Positions 27,736 to 36,221 of a stretch of DNA of 64,000 bases are shown here, piece after piece. Position numbers and translations under genes: made by a program. The notes beneath the pieces were generated by a model. That model saw only the letters and a program-made list of their open reading frames with translations, was not told the DNA's origin and searched no databases. How positions within the stretch are numbered: position 1 is the stretch's first letter; each line of letters opens with the position of its first letter. Origin of the DNA: Sphingomonas aurantiaca (GTDB taxonomy: Bacteria > Pseudomonadota > Alphaproteobacteria > Sphingomonadales > Sphingomonadaceae); contig NZ_QAOG01000001.1 in NCBI RefSeq assembly GCF_003050705.1, positions 851,105 to 915,104 of the forward strand, written 5' to 3'.

Positions 27736-28779
27736 TCAGCCGACGCGCATCCGCGCGCGCATCGCGTCCGCAATCTCGTCGTCGGTCGCGACATGGTCCT
27801 CGATCACGCAGCGCAGGTCGAGCCCGGCGAACCCATGGTTGGACGGCACCGACGCCTGCGCGACCACCAGCCCGTCGCGCGCGTCGATCCGGGGCGCGTC
27901 GCCGGGTTTCACATAGGGATGCACCGCGTGATAGGCATAGGCCCCGGTGCTGGCGACGACGCGGCCCTGTCGATTGACAATGCTGACGACCGCGCCCGAG
28001 GTCGATTTGCGGATGACGTCCATGATCGTCGCCGCCTGTCCCTCGAAATCATATTCGAGATAGCAGACGCCGATCGTCGCGCCGTCGAAGCGGACGGGCG
28101 CGACATAGACCAGCACCTTGCGACGATCCGACCAGGGGTTTTCCCAGACGTCGTCGGTCGACCATTCCTGCGACAGATCGGCGACCAGCGCGCGTTCGAA
28201 CTGCGGATAGCCCTTGAAATTTACGGTGCGGACAGAGGCATTGTCGTGCGCACACACCGCCACCTCTCCGCTTGCATCGACGACGAAGGCGTTGAGGAAA
28301 TAGGGCGAACAGCGCAGCAGCGCGCGCAGGCGTTCGAGCGCCTTGGCCTCGGCCTTGGGCGAATCGGATCGGAACAGGATCGCCTCGCCGACCGAGTGGT
28401 CGGAGGCGAGCATGCGAATGTCGATCGAGCGGTCGTACAGCGTGCGGCACAATGTGTCGGCGATCGACTGCGCCAGCTCGACCAGCCGCCCGCCCTCGAC
28501 ATCGCGCACCAGATCGTCGGCGATCGCCGCGCCCTGTTGGAGCCGTCCGAGAATCTGTTCGCGGAACGACGCGGACGAACTGCGCGCCTGGTCGGCCAGC
28601 GCCTTCACCTCCTGAGCTACCACCGCAAAGCCACGCCCGGCCTCGCCCGACCGCGCCGCCTCGATCGTCGCGTTGAGGGCCAGCAGGTTGGTTCGCCCGG
28701 CGATCGCCTCGGACTGGCGCGCATGCGCGGTGACCTCCTCGCCCAGTGAGGCAACTAAAGAACGTATGCGGCGGGGCAT
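27736..28779 (-). CDS. soluble chemoreceptor-like protein with C-terminal sensor domain
   Basis: Protein of 347 residues. The N-terminal part has the tip of a methyl-accepting chemotaxis signalling hairpin: [20 protein letters not shown] (29-48) then [17 protein letters not shown] (49-65). Residues about 110-335 resemble a Cache-like sensor ([49 protein letters not shown]). There is no signal peptide or membrane segment, so it should be cytoplasmic. The order, signalling tip first and sensor last, is the reverse of normal receptors, and the hairpin is very short. No che genes are nearby. It may modulate a receptor array or act outside chemotaxis. Confidence 0.72.
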   Translation of the reverse strand: MPRRIRSLVASLGEEVTAHARQSEAIAGRTNLLALNATIEAARSGEAGRGFAVVAQEVKALADQARSSSASFREQILGRLQQGAAIADDLVRDVEGGRLVELAQSIADTLCRTLYDRSIDIRMLASDHSVGEAILFRSDSPKAEAKALERLRALLRCSPYFLNAFVVDASGEVAVCAHDNASVRTVNFKGYPQFERALVADLSQEWSTDDVWENPWSDRRKVLVYVAPVRFDGATIGVCYLEYDFEGQAATIMDVIRKSTSGAVVSIVNRQGRVVASTGAYAYHAVHPYVKPGDAPRIDARDGLVVAQASVPSNHGFAGLDLRCVIEDHVATDDEIADAMRARMRVG

Positions 28780-28937
28780 GGGCAGTATCCGAAGTAGCGA
28801 CGGGGATTCGGTAGCCGAAAATGGTTAATCGCCGATAGTCACGAAACGGATATTTCTGAAAGAAGCGGCTGATATCGTAGCGTAAATTCGCGCTTCCCCG
28901 GACTGACCCCCGCGACCGTCGATCGTCCCGATGCAAC

Positions 28938-28969
28938 AAAGCCTCCCCCGATCGCTCGGGAGAGGCTTT
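28938..28969 (-). terminator. rho-independent terminator downstream of metK
   Basis: A 14-bp stem with one mismatch (AAAGCCTCCCCCGA against TCGGGAGAGGCTTT) closes on a TCGC loop. Read on the minus strand it is followed by TTTGTTG. It begins 40 bases after the metK stop, and no gene lies between. On the plus strand the stem is followed by CTCTTT, so it may work in both directions. Confidence 0.65.
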
Positions 28970-29008
28970 CTCTTTATCGCTGTCCTCCCGCCGGCGGGAG
29001 GGGCATCG

Positions 29009-30226
29009 TCACGCGATAGCAGCCTTCAGCGCGTCGACCAGATCGGTCCTCTCCCAGGTGAACGTGTCACCCTCGGGATCGCGACCGAAATGGCCATAGG
29101 CCGCGGTCTTCTTGTAGATCGGCGCGTTGAGCTTGAGGTGCTCGCGGATGCCCTTCGGCGTCAGGCGAACGAGCTTCGGCAGGACCGCCTCGAGCTTGGC
29201 CTCTTCCACGGTGCCGGTGCCGTGCGTGTCGACATAAACCGACAGCGGCTCGGCGATCCCGATCGCGTAGCTCAGCTGGATCGTGCAGCGACGGGCGAGG
29301 CCGGCAGCGACGACGTTCTTCGCCAGATAGCGTGCGACATAGGCAGCCGAACGATCGACCTTCGTCGGATCCTTGCCCGAGAACGCGCCGCCGCCGTGCG
29401 GTGCCGCGCCGCCGTACGTGTCGACGATGATTTTCCGCCCGGTAACGCCTGCGTCGCCGTCAGGGCCACCGATCTCGAACGCGCCGGTCGGGTTGATGTA
29501 GATCGCGGTCTCGTCCGAGATGAAGCCTGCTGGCAGCACGTCGGTGAACACGCCCATGACATAGTCACGCAGCTCGGCATATTTGGCCGGATCAGGGTTC
29601 TTGCCCTTTTCCGAATAACCGGGCGCATGCTGCGTCGAGACGACGAGCGCGGTCGCGCGGACCGGCTTTTCATTCTCGTATGCGAGCGTCACCTGGCTCT
29701 TGGCGTCAGGCTCAAGGAACGGGGCAGCGCCCGAATGACGATCGGCGGCCATCCGCTCGAGGATCTTGTGGCTGTAATACAGCGTGGCGGGCATCAAGCC
29801 GGGGGTCTCGTCGGTCGCGTAACCGAACATGATGCCCTGGTCGCCAGCGCCTTCGTCCTTGTTGCCGCTCTCGTCGACACCCATCGCGATCTCCGCGGAC
29901 TGGCCGTGGAGGTTGTTCTCGAAGCGGAATTCGTTCCAGTGGAAGCCCGACTGTTCGTAGCCGATTTCCTTGACGGTGTTGCGGACGGCCGCCTCGATCT
30001 CTTCCAGCACGCCGTCGGCCCACTGGTCGTTCTCGTAGATGCCCTTGCCGCGGATCTCACCGGCGAGGACGACGAGCTGCGTGGTCGTCAGCGTCTCGCA
30101 GGCGATGCGCGCCTGCGGATCCTTGGCGAGGAACAGGTCGACAATCGTGTCGCTGATCTGGTCGGCGACCTTGTCGGGATGGCCTTCGGAGACCGACTCG
30201 GAGGTGAAGAGAAAGGACTTGCGCAT
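29009..30226 (-). CDS. metK: S-adenosylmethionine synthase
   Basis: Protein of 405 residues, slightly longer than the E. coli enzyme (384). It has [20 protein letters not shown] at the N-terminus (catalytic His in GHPDK), [16 protein letters not shown], the hexapeptide-like [13 protein letters not shown], and [14 protein letters not shown] followed by [21 protein letters not shown] (P-loop-like phosphate-binding region). It makes SAM from methionine and ATP. The ATG at 30226 is the MetK-conserved start. It has its own operator-like palindrome at 30269-30294 and a terminator at 28938-28969, so it is probably transcribed alone. Confidence 0.97.
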   Translation of the reverse strand: MRKSFLFTSESVSEGHPDKVADQISDTIVDLFLAKDPQARIACETLTTTQLVVLAGEIRGKGIYENDQWADGVLEEIEAAVRNTVKEIGYEQSGFHWNEFRFENNLHGQSAEIAMGVDESGNKDEGAGDQGIMFGYATDETPGLMPATLYYSHKILERMAADRHSGAAPFLEPDAKSQVTLAYENEKPVRATALVVSTQHAPGYSEKGKNPDPAKYAELRDYVMGVFTDVLPAGFISDETAIYINPTGAFEIGGPDGDAGVTGRKIIVDTYGGAAPHGGGAFSGKDPTKVDRSAAYVARYLAKNVVAAGLARRCTIQLSYAIGIAEPLSVYVDTHGTGTVEEAKLEAVLPKLVRLTPKGIREHLKLNAPIYKKTAAYGHFGRDPEGDTFTWERTDLVDALKAAIA

Positions 30227-30268
30227 GAAACCTCTTCGCAAAGGCTCGCCGGTAGAGGGCCGGGGAGC

Positions 30269-30294
30269 GACATATAAGGAAAGCTTTATATGTC
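30269..30294 (-). promoter_or_regulatory. SahR-like operator palindrome before metK
   Basis: A 26-bp near-palindrome lies 43 bases upstream of the metK start. The outer arms GACATATAA and TTATATGTC are perfect, and on the metK strand the left half reads GACATATAAAG. From memory, this layout matches the alphaproteobacterial operator of SahR, an ArsR-family repressor that senses S-adenosylhomocysteine and controls SAM-cycle genes. No riboswitch fold is apparent in the 70-base leader. sahR itself is not in the window. Confidence 0.6.
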
Positions 30295-30297
30295 CTT

Positions 30298-31842
30298 CTA
30301 GCGCTGGCGGCGGCGCAGGGCAACTGCGGTTGCGAGCATGATCGCGGCAACGATCGCCGCCATCGCATTCCCGACCCGCGAGAACAGCGTCGGGGGGAGG
30401 GCGGACGGCATCGGCTGCTCGATCGCGCCCGCGGTCTCGTGCGGGATGGTCGCGACGAGGTGGCCATCGGCGGCGATGATCGCCGAAATGCCCGTCGGGG
30501 TGGCGCGCAGGATTGGCAGTCCTTCCTCGATCGCGCGCATCCGCGCCTGGGCGAGGTGCTGGGGCGGGCCCCATTTGCCGAACCACGCGTCGTTGGACGG
30601 ATTGAACAGGATGCGCGGCCGGTGCGCGCGGTCGACGACCTCGCCCGAGAAGATGATCTCGTAGCAGATCTGCATCCCGATCGCGCCGAAGCCGGGCAGC
30701 GTCAGGTTCGCCGGGCCCTTGCCCGAGGTGAAGTCGATGTCGCCGGGTACGAGACGCGCGAGGCCGAGCGGCTTCAACAGCCACGGCATCGGGAGGTATT
30801 CGCCGTATGGCACCAGATGCGCCTTGTCGTAGCGCCCACGCAGCCGCGCCTGTGCGTCGAGCGCGAACACCGAATTGGCGGCACCGGAAATCTGATCCCT
30901 GGCGTTGAACTCGAGCGCGGTGCCGCCGATCAGCAATATGTCCTGCGGCCCCAGCAGCCGCGCCATGCGGCGGCGCAGGTAGAGCGGGCTCGACCAGCCA
31001 TAGGCGTAGAAGGGATAGCCGTCCTCGACATAGTCGCGGACGACCCCCTCGGGCCAGACGACGAGGCGCGGCGGCGCGCCGACGCCGCGATCATCCGCGC
31101 CGGAGAGCTTTTCCAGCGCGGCGAGGACGCGTTCGCCGTCGGTTTCGCTGCGGTCTTCCTGGCCGATGTCGGGCTGGACCACGCGCACCAGCGGGGTGCC
31201 GGGGGCAGGCGGCGGCGCGTTGGTCCACAGCGCGGACAGCGCCGCCAGGCCTAGCGCGGGCAGGACGATTGCGGGCAGCATCCAGCGGCGCAGCGCGAGC
31301 AACGCCAGCGCGCCCGCCGCCAGCACGGTCACGCCGGACAGCGCATAGGTGCCGATCCACGCCGATAGCCGCGCGACGCCGATCGCGGGCAGCCAGACGA
31401 CGCCGAGCGGATCCCAGGCATAGCCCGTGAACAAAGTCGCGCGCAGCCATTCGGTGGCGATCCACGCGGCGGCGAAGACCAGCACATAGGTCGCGTCCGG
31501 CGTGCCGGGGCGCCGCGCGATCCGCCACGCCAGCCCGCCCGCGAGCATCGGGAACACCGCGAGATACAGCGCGAGCCCGACCGCTGCGAAATAGCCGAAC
31601 ACCGGCGGCATCGCGTCCTGAAAGTCGAACGCGTGCTGGAACCAGTTGTTGTTCACGGTGAAATGGCCAAGCCCGAACAGCCAGCCACGCCAGAGCGCGC
31701 CCCGCAAGGTCGGCGCGCGGTGGACGAGCGTCATCCACACCGCGAACGCGACCAGCGTCAGCGGCCAGAGGTCGAGCGGAGCGAACCCCGTCGCGGCGAG
31801 CGCGCCAAGGATGAGGCAGGTGAGGGCGGGAAAACGGGTCAC
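30298..31842 (-). CDS. lnt: apolipoprotein N-acyltransferase
   Basis: Protein of 514 residues with a GTG start at 31842. Five to six hydrophobic helices occupy the first 200 residues ([17 protein letters not shown] lies in this region). The nitrilase-type periplasmic domain follows, with catalytic Glu in VVWPEGVV (about 265), Lys in [16 protein letters not shown] (about 341) and Cys in [13 protein letters not shown] (about 393). A last membrane helix lies near the C-terminus. It N-acylates lipoproteins in the inner membrane. It lies upstream of metK on the same strand, but the operator between them suggests separate control. Confidence 0.95.
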   Translation of the reverse strand: MTRFPALTCLILGALAATGFAPLDLWPLTLVAFAVWMTLVHRAPTLRGALWRGWLFGLGHFTVNNNWFQHAFDFQDAMPPVFGYFAAVGLALYLAVFPMLAGGLAWRIARRPGTPDATYVLVFAAAWIATEWLRATLFTGYAWDPLGVVWLPAIGVARLSAWIGTYALSGVTVLAAGALALLALRRWMLPAIVLPALGLAALSALWTNAPPPAPGTPLVRVVQPDIGQEDRSETDGERVLAALEKLSGADDRGVGAPPRLVVWPEGVVRDYVEDGYPFYAYGWSSPLYLRRRMARLLGPQDILLIGGTALEFNARDQISGAANSVFALDAQARLRGRYDKAHLVPYGEYLPMPWLLKPLGLARLVPGDIDFTSGKGPANLTLPGFGAIGMQICYEIIFSGEVVDRAHRPRILFNPSNDAWFGKWGPPQHLAQARMRAIEEGLPILRATPTGISAIIAADGHLVATIPHETAGAIEQPMPSALPPTLFSRVGNAMAAIVAAIMLATAVALRRRQR

Positions 31843-31916
31843 GAAGGCGCTATGGCGTGGCGGGGGGGAGCGGGCAATATTTAAGCCTTGATTGGACGAT
31901 CGTACGCCACCTTGCG

Positions 31917-32020
31917 CCACCCCGGCGAAGGCCGGGGCCCAGTTGGGAGACGTTCGTAACGACGGGCAATGCTTCGTTACTGCGACCTTTCCAACTGGGC
32001 CCCGGCCTCCGCCGGGGTGG
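31917..32020. repeat. 104-bp inverted-repeat element (CCGGCGAAGGCCGG family)
   Basis: The left arm starts CCACCCCGGCGAAGGCCGGG and the right arm ends CGGCCTCCGCCGGGGTGG; the inner arms are CCCAGTTGGGA and CCAACTGGG. The core between them is unique sequence. A second copy of exactly the same length is at 35766-35869 and a third of about 107 bp is at 59752-59858. Confidence 0.75.
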
Positions 32021-32054
32021 TGGAGTTTGGGAAGGGCAGATCGACCCAAGCTTG

Positions 32055-32108
32055 TTTCCCCGCGAAGGCGGGGACCTAGACTGGGCTCCCGCCTTCGCGG
32101 AAGAACAG
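32055..32108. repeat. short palindromic repeat (CCCCGCGAAGGCGGGG family)
   Basis: CCCCGCGAAGGCGGGGACC pairs imperfectly with CTCCCGCCTTCGCGGAAGAAC across a short middle, CTAGACTGGG. The copy at 55111-55163 is nearly the same, and a related element is at 36106-36179. Confidence 0.65.
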
Positions 32109-32162
32109 GGGGCCGCCCGCAAAAGGGTGACGAACCCGATCGCACGACCTATCTTCGCCCCC

Positions 32163-32582
32163 ATGACCCTGCGCCCCTTCCACCTCGCCTTCCCGGTCCA
32201 CGATCTCGACGCGGCCCGCAGCTTCTACGGCAGCACGCTCGGCTGTCCGGAAGGCCGTTCGAGCGACCACTGGATCGACTTCGACCTGTTCGGCCACCAG
32301 ATCGTCGCGCATCTCGATCCGTCGGCCAAGCCCGTCGCGGTCGAGAATGCGGTCGATGGCCACGCCGTCCCCGTGCCGCATTTCGGCGTCGTGCTGACGA
32401 TGGACGACTGGACCGCGCTGTCCGAACGCGTCACCGCCGCCGGCATCACGTTCGGGATCGCGCCGCACATCCGCTTCAAGGGCCAGCCCGGCGAACAGGC
32501 GACGATGTTCTTTCTCGATCCCAGCGGCAACGCGCTCGAGTTCAAGGCGTTCGCCCATGACGACATGATTTTCGCGACTTAA
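32163..32582 (+). CDS. VOC (glyoxalase/dioxygenase superfamily) protein
   Basis: Protein of 139 residues with the paired beta-alpha-beta-beta-beta modules of the vicinal oxygen chelate fold. Likely metal ligands are His7 in [17 protein letters not shown], a His in VPHFGVVL near residue 77 and a Glu in GNALEFKAF near residue 127. The start ATG at 32163 gives the normal family N-terminus; the frame is open upstream only through the repeats. The reaction is not predictable from this. It is followed nine bases later by the PHA-system gene. Confidence 0.78.
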   Translation: MTLRPFHLAFPVHDLDAARSFYGSTLGCPEGRSSDHWIDFDLFGHQIVAHLDPSAKPVAVENAVDGHAVPVPHFGVVLTMDDWTALSERVTAAGITFGIAPHIRFKGQPGEQATMFFLDPSGNALEFKAFAHDDMIFAT

Positions 32583-32591
32583 GGACTATCC

Positions 32592-32894
32592 ATGGCCAAT
32601 CCCATCACCGTCGACGTTCCCCACCAGCTCGGCAAGGCCGCGGTCCGCGCCCGCCTCGACGGCGGCATCGACAAGATCAGCGCGAGCATTCCCGGTGGTT
32701 CGGTGACCGATCACCGCTGGGACGGCGACACAATGCACTTCACCATCCAGGCGATGGGCCAGACGATCGCCAGCGCGGTCACCGTGTTCGAAACCAACGT
32801 CCATGCGGTCGTCGACCTGCCCGGCATCCTCGGGCTGTTCGCCAGCAAGATCCAGGACATGATCCGCAAGGAAGCGCCCAAGCTCCTGCGCTGA
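32592..32894 (+). CDS. polyhydroxyalkanoic acid system family protein
   Basis: Protein of 100 residues matching the small PHA-system family (TIGR02610-like) in length and pattern: a VDVPHQLGKAAVRARLDGGI helix first, then strands DHRWDGDTMHFTIQAMGQTI and VVDLPGILGLFASKIQ, ending in a basic EAPKLLR. The family is found with polyhydroxyalkanoate granule genes but its function is unclear. No other PHA gene is in the window. It is likely co-transcribed with the VOC gene. Confidence 0.75.
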   Translation: MANPITVDVPHQLGKAAVRARLDGGIDKISASIPGGSVTDHRWDGDTMHFTIQAMGQTIASAVTVFETNVHAVVDLPGILGLFASKIQDMIRKEAPKLLR

Positions 32895-32915
32895 CGCCGT
32901 GGCGCCGGGGGCGGG

Positions 32916-33437
32916 TTACGCCTCCGGTGCGCGCCGGTAGAGCTCGAAGGCAGCCTTTGCGCCGGCAACGGCCTCGGCGATCCAGGCCTCGTCCGCGGGC
33001 TGCGAGTCGATCGCCGCAAGCAATCCGCGCCATTCGCCCGACAGATGCTTCGCGCCGAGATAGGCGGACGGCAGGCCCTCGGGCACCGATCGCGACAGCA
33101 TGATCCCGCCGAGCCGCGACCCCTCGACCACGTACATCGCGCCCCAGCCGGCCGCCGCACTCGGCGCCACGTCGAACGTCATCGGTGTCGGCATCGCCTC
33201 GCCCAGTGCGGCGAGATCGGCGGCCAGCGCGTCGCGACGCGAGCGGACCGGGGCAAGCCCCGCAATTTCCTCCAGCCACGCCTCCACCGCGGGTAGTGCC
33301 TTGGCGTGCGCGATCAGGAACGCGCGGTACTCCCCCGCATCGCTCAGGTCATAGCGGCCGAACCCGGCGTCGACCGCGTCGTGATCGCTCGCCGTCGCCG
33401 CGCGGAGGCGGGCGACGGTCGACAGCGTCTCGGTCAA
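32916..33437 (-). CDS. biliverdin-producing heme oxygenase
   Basis: Protein of 173 residues. Bacterial heme oxygenase features are the proximal-His region ATASDHDAVDAGFGRYDLSD near the N-terminus and MYVVEGSRLGGIMLSR near the middle (distal helix). It opens heme to biliverdin, iron and CO in the cytoplasm. I chose the TTG at 33437: GGAGG lies nine bases upstream and the codon overlaps the preceding stop as TTGA. A GTG at 33443 would sit only three bases from GGAGG. It is the last gene of a cstA-ybdD-heme oxygenase run; no bacteriophytochrome gene is adjacent. Confidence 0.83.
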   Translation of the reverse strand: MTETLSTVARLRAATASDHDAVDAGFGRYDLSDAGEYRAFLIAHAKALPAVEAWLEEIAGLAPVRSRRDALAADLAALGEAMPTPMTFDVAPSAAAGWGAMYVVEGSRLGGIMLSRSVPEGLPSAYLGAKHLSGEWRGLLAAIDSQPADEAWIAEAVAGAKAAFELYRRAPEA

Positions 33438-33622
33438 CAGCACCGCCCTCCGCCCTTGCTGCCGTACCGCGCCTCCTGTCGATCGCGGAAGAACGTGCGT
33501 TCGTCCATCGGCGGATGATCGGGGTGCCGCTCGGCCATGTGCTCGCAATAGGCGGCATAGGACGGCACGCCGACCATCAGCAGCGCGGTCTCGCGCGCCT
33601 TTGCATAAAAGGCGCGGATCAT
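33434..33622 (-). CDS. YbdD/YjiX family small protein
   Basis: Protein of 62 residues. HMAERHPDHPPMDERTFFRD followed by RQEARYGSKGGGRCC is the conserved end of the YbdD/YjiX (DUF466) family. These proteins accompany the pyruvate/peptide importers CstA/BtsT and probably act with them at the membrane. The ATG at 33622 overlaps the cstA stop (ATGA), and its own stop overlaps the heme oxygenase start. It is easily missed because of its size. Confidence 0.85.
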   Translation of the reverse strand: MIRAFYAKARETALLMVGVPSYAAYCEHMAERHPDHPPMDERTFFRDRQEARYGSKGGGRCC

Positions 33623-35673
33623 TTCGCGGCCACCAGCTGCGGCGGGACTTCGGTCACCGTCGGCCGATCGATCTTCAGCGCCGCGAGGCAGGTGCGGACC
33701 CCGAAGAACACGATCGACAGCACCACCGCCAGAAACAGCGCGCAGAGCGCCCCGTCGATCCGGTCGTTGAAGATGATCCGCTGCATCTCCGCCATCGTCT
33801 TGGCGGGCGCGAGCAGCTCGCCGCGCGCCGCCGCGTCGGAGAACTTGGCCGCATGCGCGAGGAAGCCGACCTTCGGATCGCTTGCGAACAGCTTCATCAG
33901 CCCGGCGGTGATCGTGCACAGGCACAGCCACGCCGCGGGAAGGATTGTCACCCACGCGTAACGCTGGCGCTTCATCCGGAACAGCACGACGGTGGCGAGC
34001 ACCAGCGCGACTGCGGCGAGCATCTGGTTCGAGATGCCGAACAGCGGCCACAGCGTGTTCACGCCGCCGAGCGGATCAGTGACGCCCTGGTACAGGAAGA
34101 AGCCCCACGCGGTGACGCACAAAGCGGTCGCGATCAGCCCCGGCACGATCGCCGACGCATTGCGGAACGACGGCACCGCAAGGCCGATCAGGTCCTGCAG
34201 CATGAACCGCCCCGCGCGCGTGCCGGCATCGACCGCGGTCAGGATGAACAGCGCCTCGAACAGGATCGCGAAGTGATACCAGAACGCCTTCATCGCCGGC
34301 CCGCCGACCAGGTGGCTGAAGATTTCCGACATCGCCACCGCCAGCGTCGGCGCGCCGCCGGTGCGGCTGACGATCGTCGTTTCACCGACGTCCCCGGCGG
34401 TTTGCGCGAGCAGCTCGGGGGTAATCGGGAAGCCCATCGCGGTGACCGCGCTCGCCGCCGAGACGAAGTCGGTGCCGACCACGGCCGCCGGGCTGTTCAT
34501 CGCGAAATAGACGCCGGGATCGAGGATCGACGCGCCGACCAGCGCCATGATCGCGACGAAGCTCTCCATCAGCATCGCGCCATAGCCGATGAACTGCGCG
34601 TCGCCTTCGCTGGCGATCAGTTTCGGCGTGGTGCCGCTCGCGATCAGCGCGTGGAAGCCCGAGACGGCGCCGCACGCGATCGTGATGAACAGGAACGGGA
34701 ACAGCCCGCCCGACCAGACCGGGCCGCTGCCGTCGATGAACGGGGTGAGCGCCGGCATCCGCAGCGGTGGGGCGACGACCGCGATGCCGATCGCGAGCGC
34801 GACGATCGCGCCGATCTTGAGGAAGGTCGACAGATAGTCGCGCGGGGCCAGCAGCAGCCACACCGGCAGCACGGACGCAACCGCGCCATAGCCGACCATC
34901 AGCACGCACAGCTGCACCGGCGTCAGCGTGAATAGAGGCGCGAGCGTCGGCGAGGCGGCGACGGTGCCGCCATAAACGATCGCAGCGAGCAGCCCGATGA
35001 CGCCGAGCACGGAGACTTCGCCGACCTTACCCGGCCGGATCCAGCGCGTGTAGATGCCCATCAGGAACGCCAGCGGGATCGTCGCGGCGACGGTGAACAG
35101 CCCCCACGGGCTGCCCGCGAGCGCGCGGACCACGATCAGCGCGAGCACGGCGAGGATGATGACCATGATCGCGAACGCGCCCACCAGCGCGATCACGCCG
35201 GGGATCGCGCCCATCTCCATGCGGATCAGCTCGCCGAGCGATCGGCCGTCGCGGCGCATCGAGATGAACAGGATCATGAAATCCTGCACCGCCCCCGCCA
35301 GCACGACGCCGGCGAGGATCCAGAGCGTCCCGGGGAGATAGCCCATCTGCGCGGCGAGCACCGGCCCGACGAGCGGCCCGGCGCCCGCGATGGCGGCGAA
35401 ATGGTGGCCGAACAGCACGTTGCGGTCGGTCGCCACGTAGTCGAGCCCGTCGGCGCGGCGGAGCGCCGGGGTCTTGCGCGACGGGTCGAGCTGCATGACG
35501 TGGCGCGCGATGTAGCGTGCGTAGAAGCGGTACGCGATCAGCTGGACCGAGACGGCGGCGGTGACGATCCACAACGCGTTGACATGTTCGCCACGCTGGA
35601 AGGCGACGACCGCAAGCGCGCAGGCTCCGAGCAGGGCCAGTGCGCCCCAACCGATCTTCTCGCGTAAAGTCAT
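33619..35673 (-). CDS. cstA: carbon starvation protein A (peptide/pyruvate importer)
   Basis: Protein of 684 residues with at least sixteen hydrophobic segments. CstA landmarks: LDYVATDRNVLFGHHFAAIAG followed by GAGPLVGPVLAAQMGYLPG, FLFITIACGAVSGFHALIASG followed by TTPKLIASEGDA, LFEALFILTAVDAGTRAGRF and LFGISNQMLAAVALVLATV. The ATG at 35673 has GGGAGAG eight bases upstream; an ATG 12 codons earlier is less likely. The family takes up pyruvate or peptides under carbon limitation. Confidence 0.94.
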   Translation of the reverse strand: MTLREKIGWGALALLGACALAVVAFQRGEHVNALWIVTAAVSVQLIAYRFYARYIARHVMQLDPSRKTPALRRADGLDYVATDRNVLFGHHFAAIAGAGPLVGPVLAAQMGYLPGTLWILAGVVLAGAVQDFMILFISMRRDGRSLGELIRMEMGAIPGVIALVGAFAIMVIILAVLALIVVRALAGSPWGLFTVAATIPLAFLMGIYTRWIRPGKVGEVSVLGVIGLLAAIVYGGTVAASPTLAPLFTLTPVQLCVLMVGYGAVASVLPVWLLLAPRDYLSTFLKIGAIVALAIGIAVVAPPLRMPALTPFIDGSGPVWSGGLFPFLFITIACGAVSGFHALIASGTTPKLIASEGDAQFIGYGAMLMESFVAIMALVGASILDPGVYFAMNSPAAVVGTDFVSAASAVTAMGFPITPELLAQTAGDVGETTIVSRTGGAPTLAVAMSEIFSHLVGGPAMKAFWYHFAILFEALFILTAVDAGTRAGRFMLQDLIGLAVPSFRNASAIVPGLIATALCVTAWGFFLYQGVTDPLGGVNTLWPLFGISNQMLAAVALVLATVVLFRMKRQRYAWVTILPAAWLCLCTITAGLMKLFASDPKVGFLAHAAKFSDAAARGELLAPAKTMAEMQRIIFNDRIDGALCALFLAVVLSIVFFGVRTCLAALKIDRPTVTEVPPQLVAAK

Positions 35674-35765
35674 GCGTGCGCTCTCCCGTGCCTTCCGTCT
35701 GCGCGGCATCGCGTATTCGGGCGCGGAGGGCTAGCCCTCATTAGGCCGCTGCCCCCGGTAAGCGA

Positions 35766-35869
35766 CCACCCCGGCGAAGGCCGGGGCCCAATTGGAAAGG
35801 TCGAGGTAATGGAGCGGGGAGCATCGTCACGACCGTCCCCCAATTGGGCCCCGGCCTTCGCCGGGGTGG
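35766..35869. repeat. 104-bp inverted-repeat element (CCGGCGAAGGCCGG family)
   Basis: Same size and arms as 31917-32020: CCACCCCGGCGAAGG begins it, CCTTCGCCGGGGTGG ends it, with inner CCCAATTGG and CCAATTGGG. The middle differs from the other copies, as expected for a repeated palindrome with a variable core. Confidence 0.75.
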
Positions 35870-36105
35870 GGGGCATGATCTGGGCAAGCCGGCTCGACTC
35901 AATCTCGCAAGATGCGGGGCGGTCTCCCCCTCCCGTCATCCCGGCGGACGCCGGGACCCACCGTTCCGCACACGCCAACGACCGCGAGGATGCGGAACCG
36001 GGGATGCCCGAACGAGCCCGACGGGACGGGGCGGGGACCGCTGTTTGTGATCCGATTTGACGGGACTTGGAGCGGACGCAGCGCCGCTCTCCACACCAAG
36101 AACCG

Positions 36106-36179
36106 TTCCCCCGCCGACGCGGGGGCCAGCTAAATACCGTGGCGCTCGGTACCCTGGACCCCCGCCTTCGCGGGGGAAC
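36106..36179. repeat. palindromic repeat downstream of pyk
   Basis: TTCCCCCGCCGACGCGGGGGCC pairs in part with GACCCCCGCCTTCGCGGGGG; each half is itself a hairpin. It lies 43 bases past the pyk stop and may double as a terminator, though no T-run follows. Confidence 0.55.
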
Positions 36180-36221
36180 AGGAAAGGGAGCGCTTCAGGC
36201 CTCCCCCCAGAGCCAGCAAAC

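Larger units (their letters stand above)
31843..32162. other. 320-bp intergenic region with two palindromic elements
   Basis: This divergent spacer between lnt and the VOC gene has no convincing gene. Most of it is taken up by the 104-bp inverted repeat at 31917-32020 and a second one at about 32055-32108. Short open frames across it translate the repeats and are rejected. Confidence 0.7.
35674..36221. other. 548-bp intergenic region filled by repeats
   Basis: Between divergent cstA and the pyk stop I see no gene. It holds the 104-bp inverted repeat at 35766-35869, a partial repeat at about 35936-35965 (CATCCCGGCGGACGCCGGGA) and another palindrome at 36106-36179. The last could end pyk transcription. 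The cstA promoter must be in its left part. Confidence 0.7.

Noticed and set aside
30227..30297. Possible SAM riboswitch before metK
   Set aside because: The leader is only about 70 bases, is dominated by the SahR-like palindrome, and shows no SAM-II or SAM/SAH pseudoknot pattern I can recognise.
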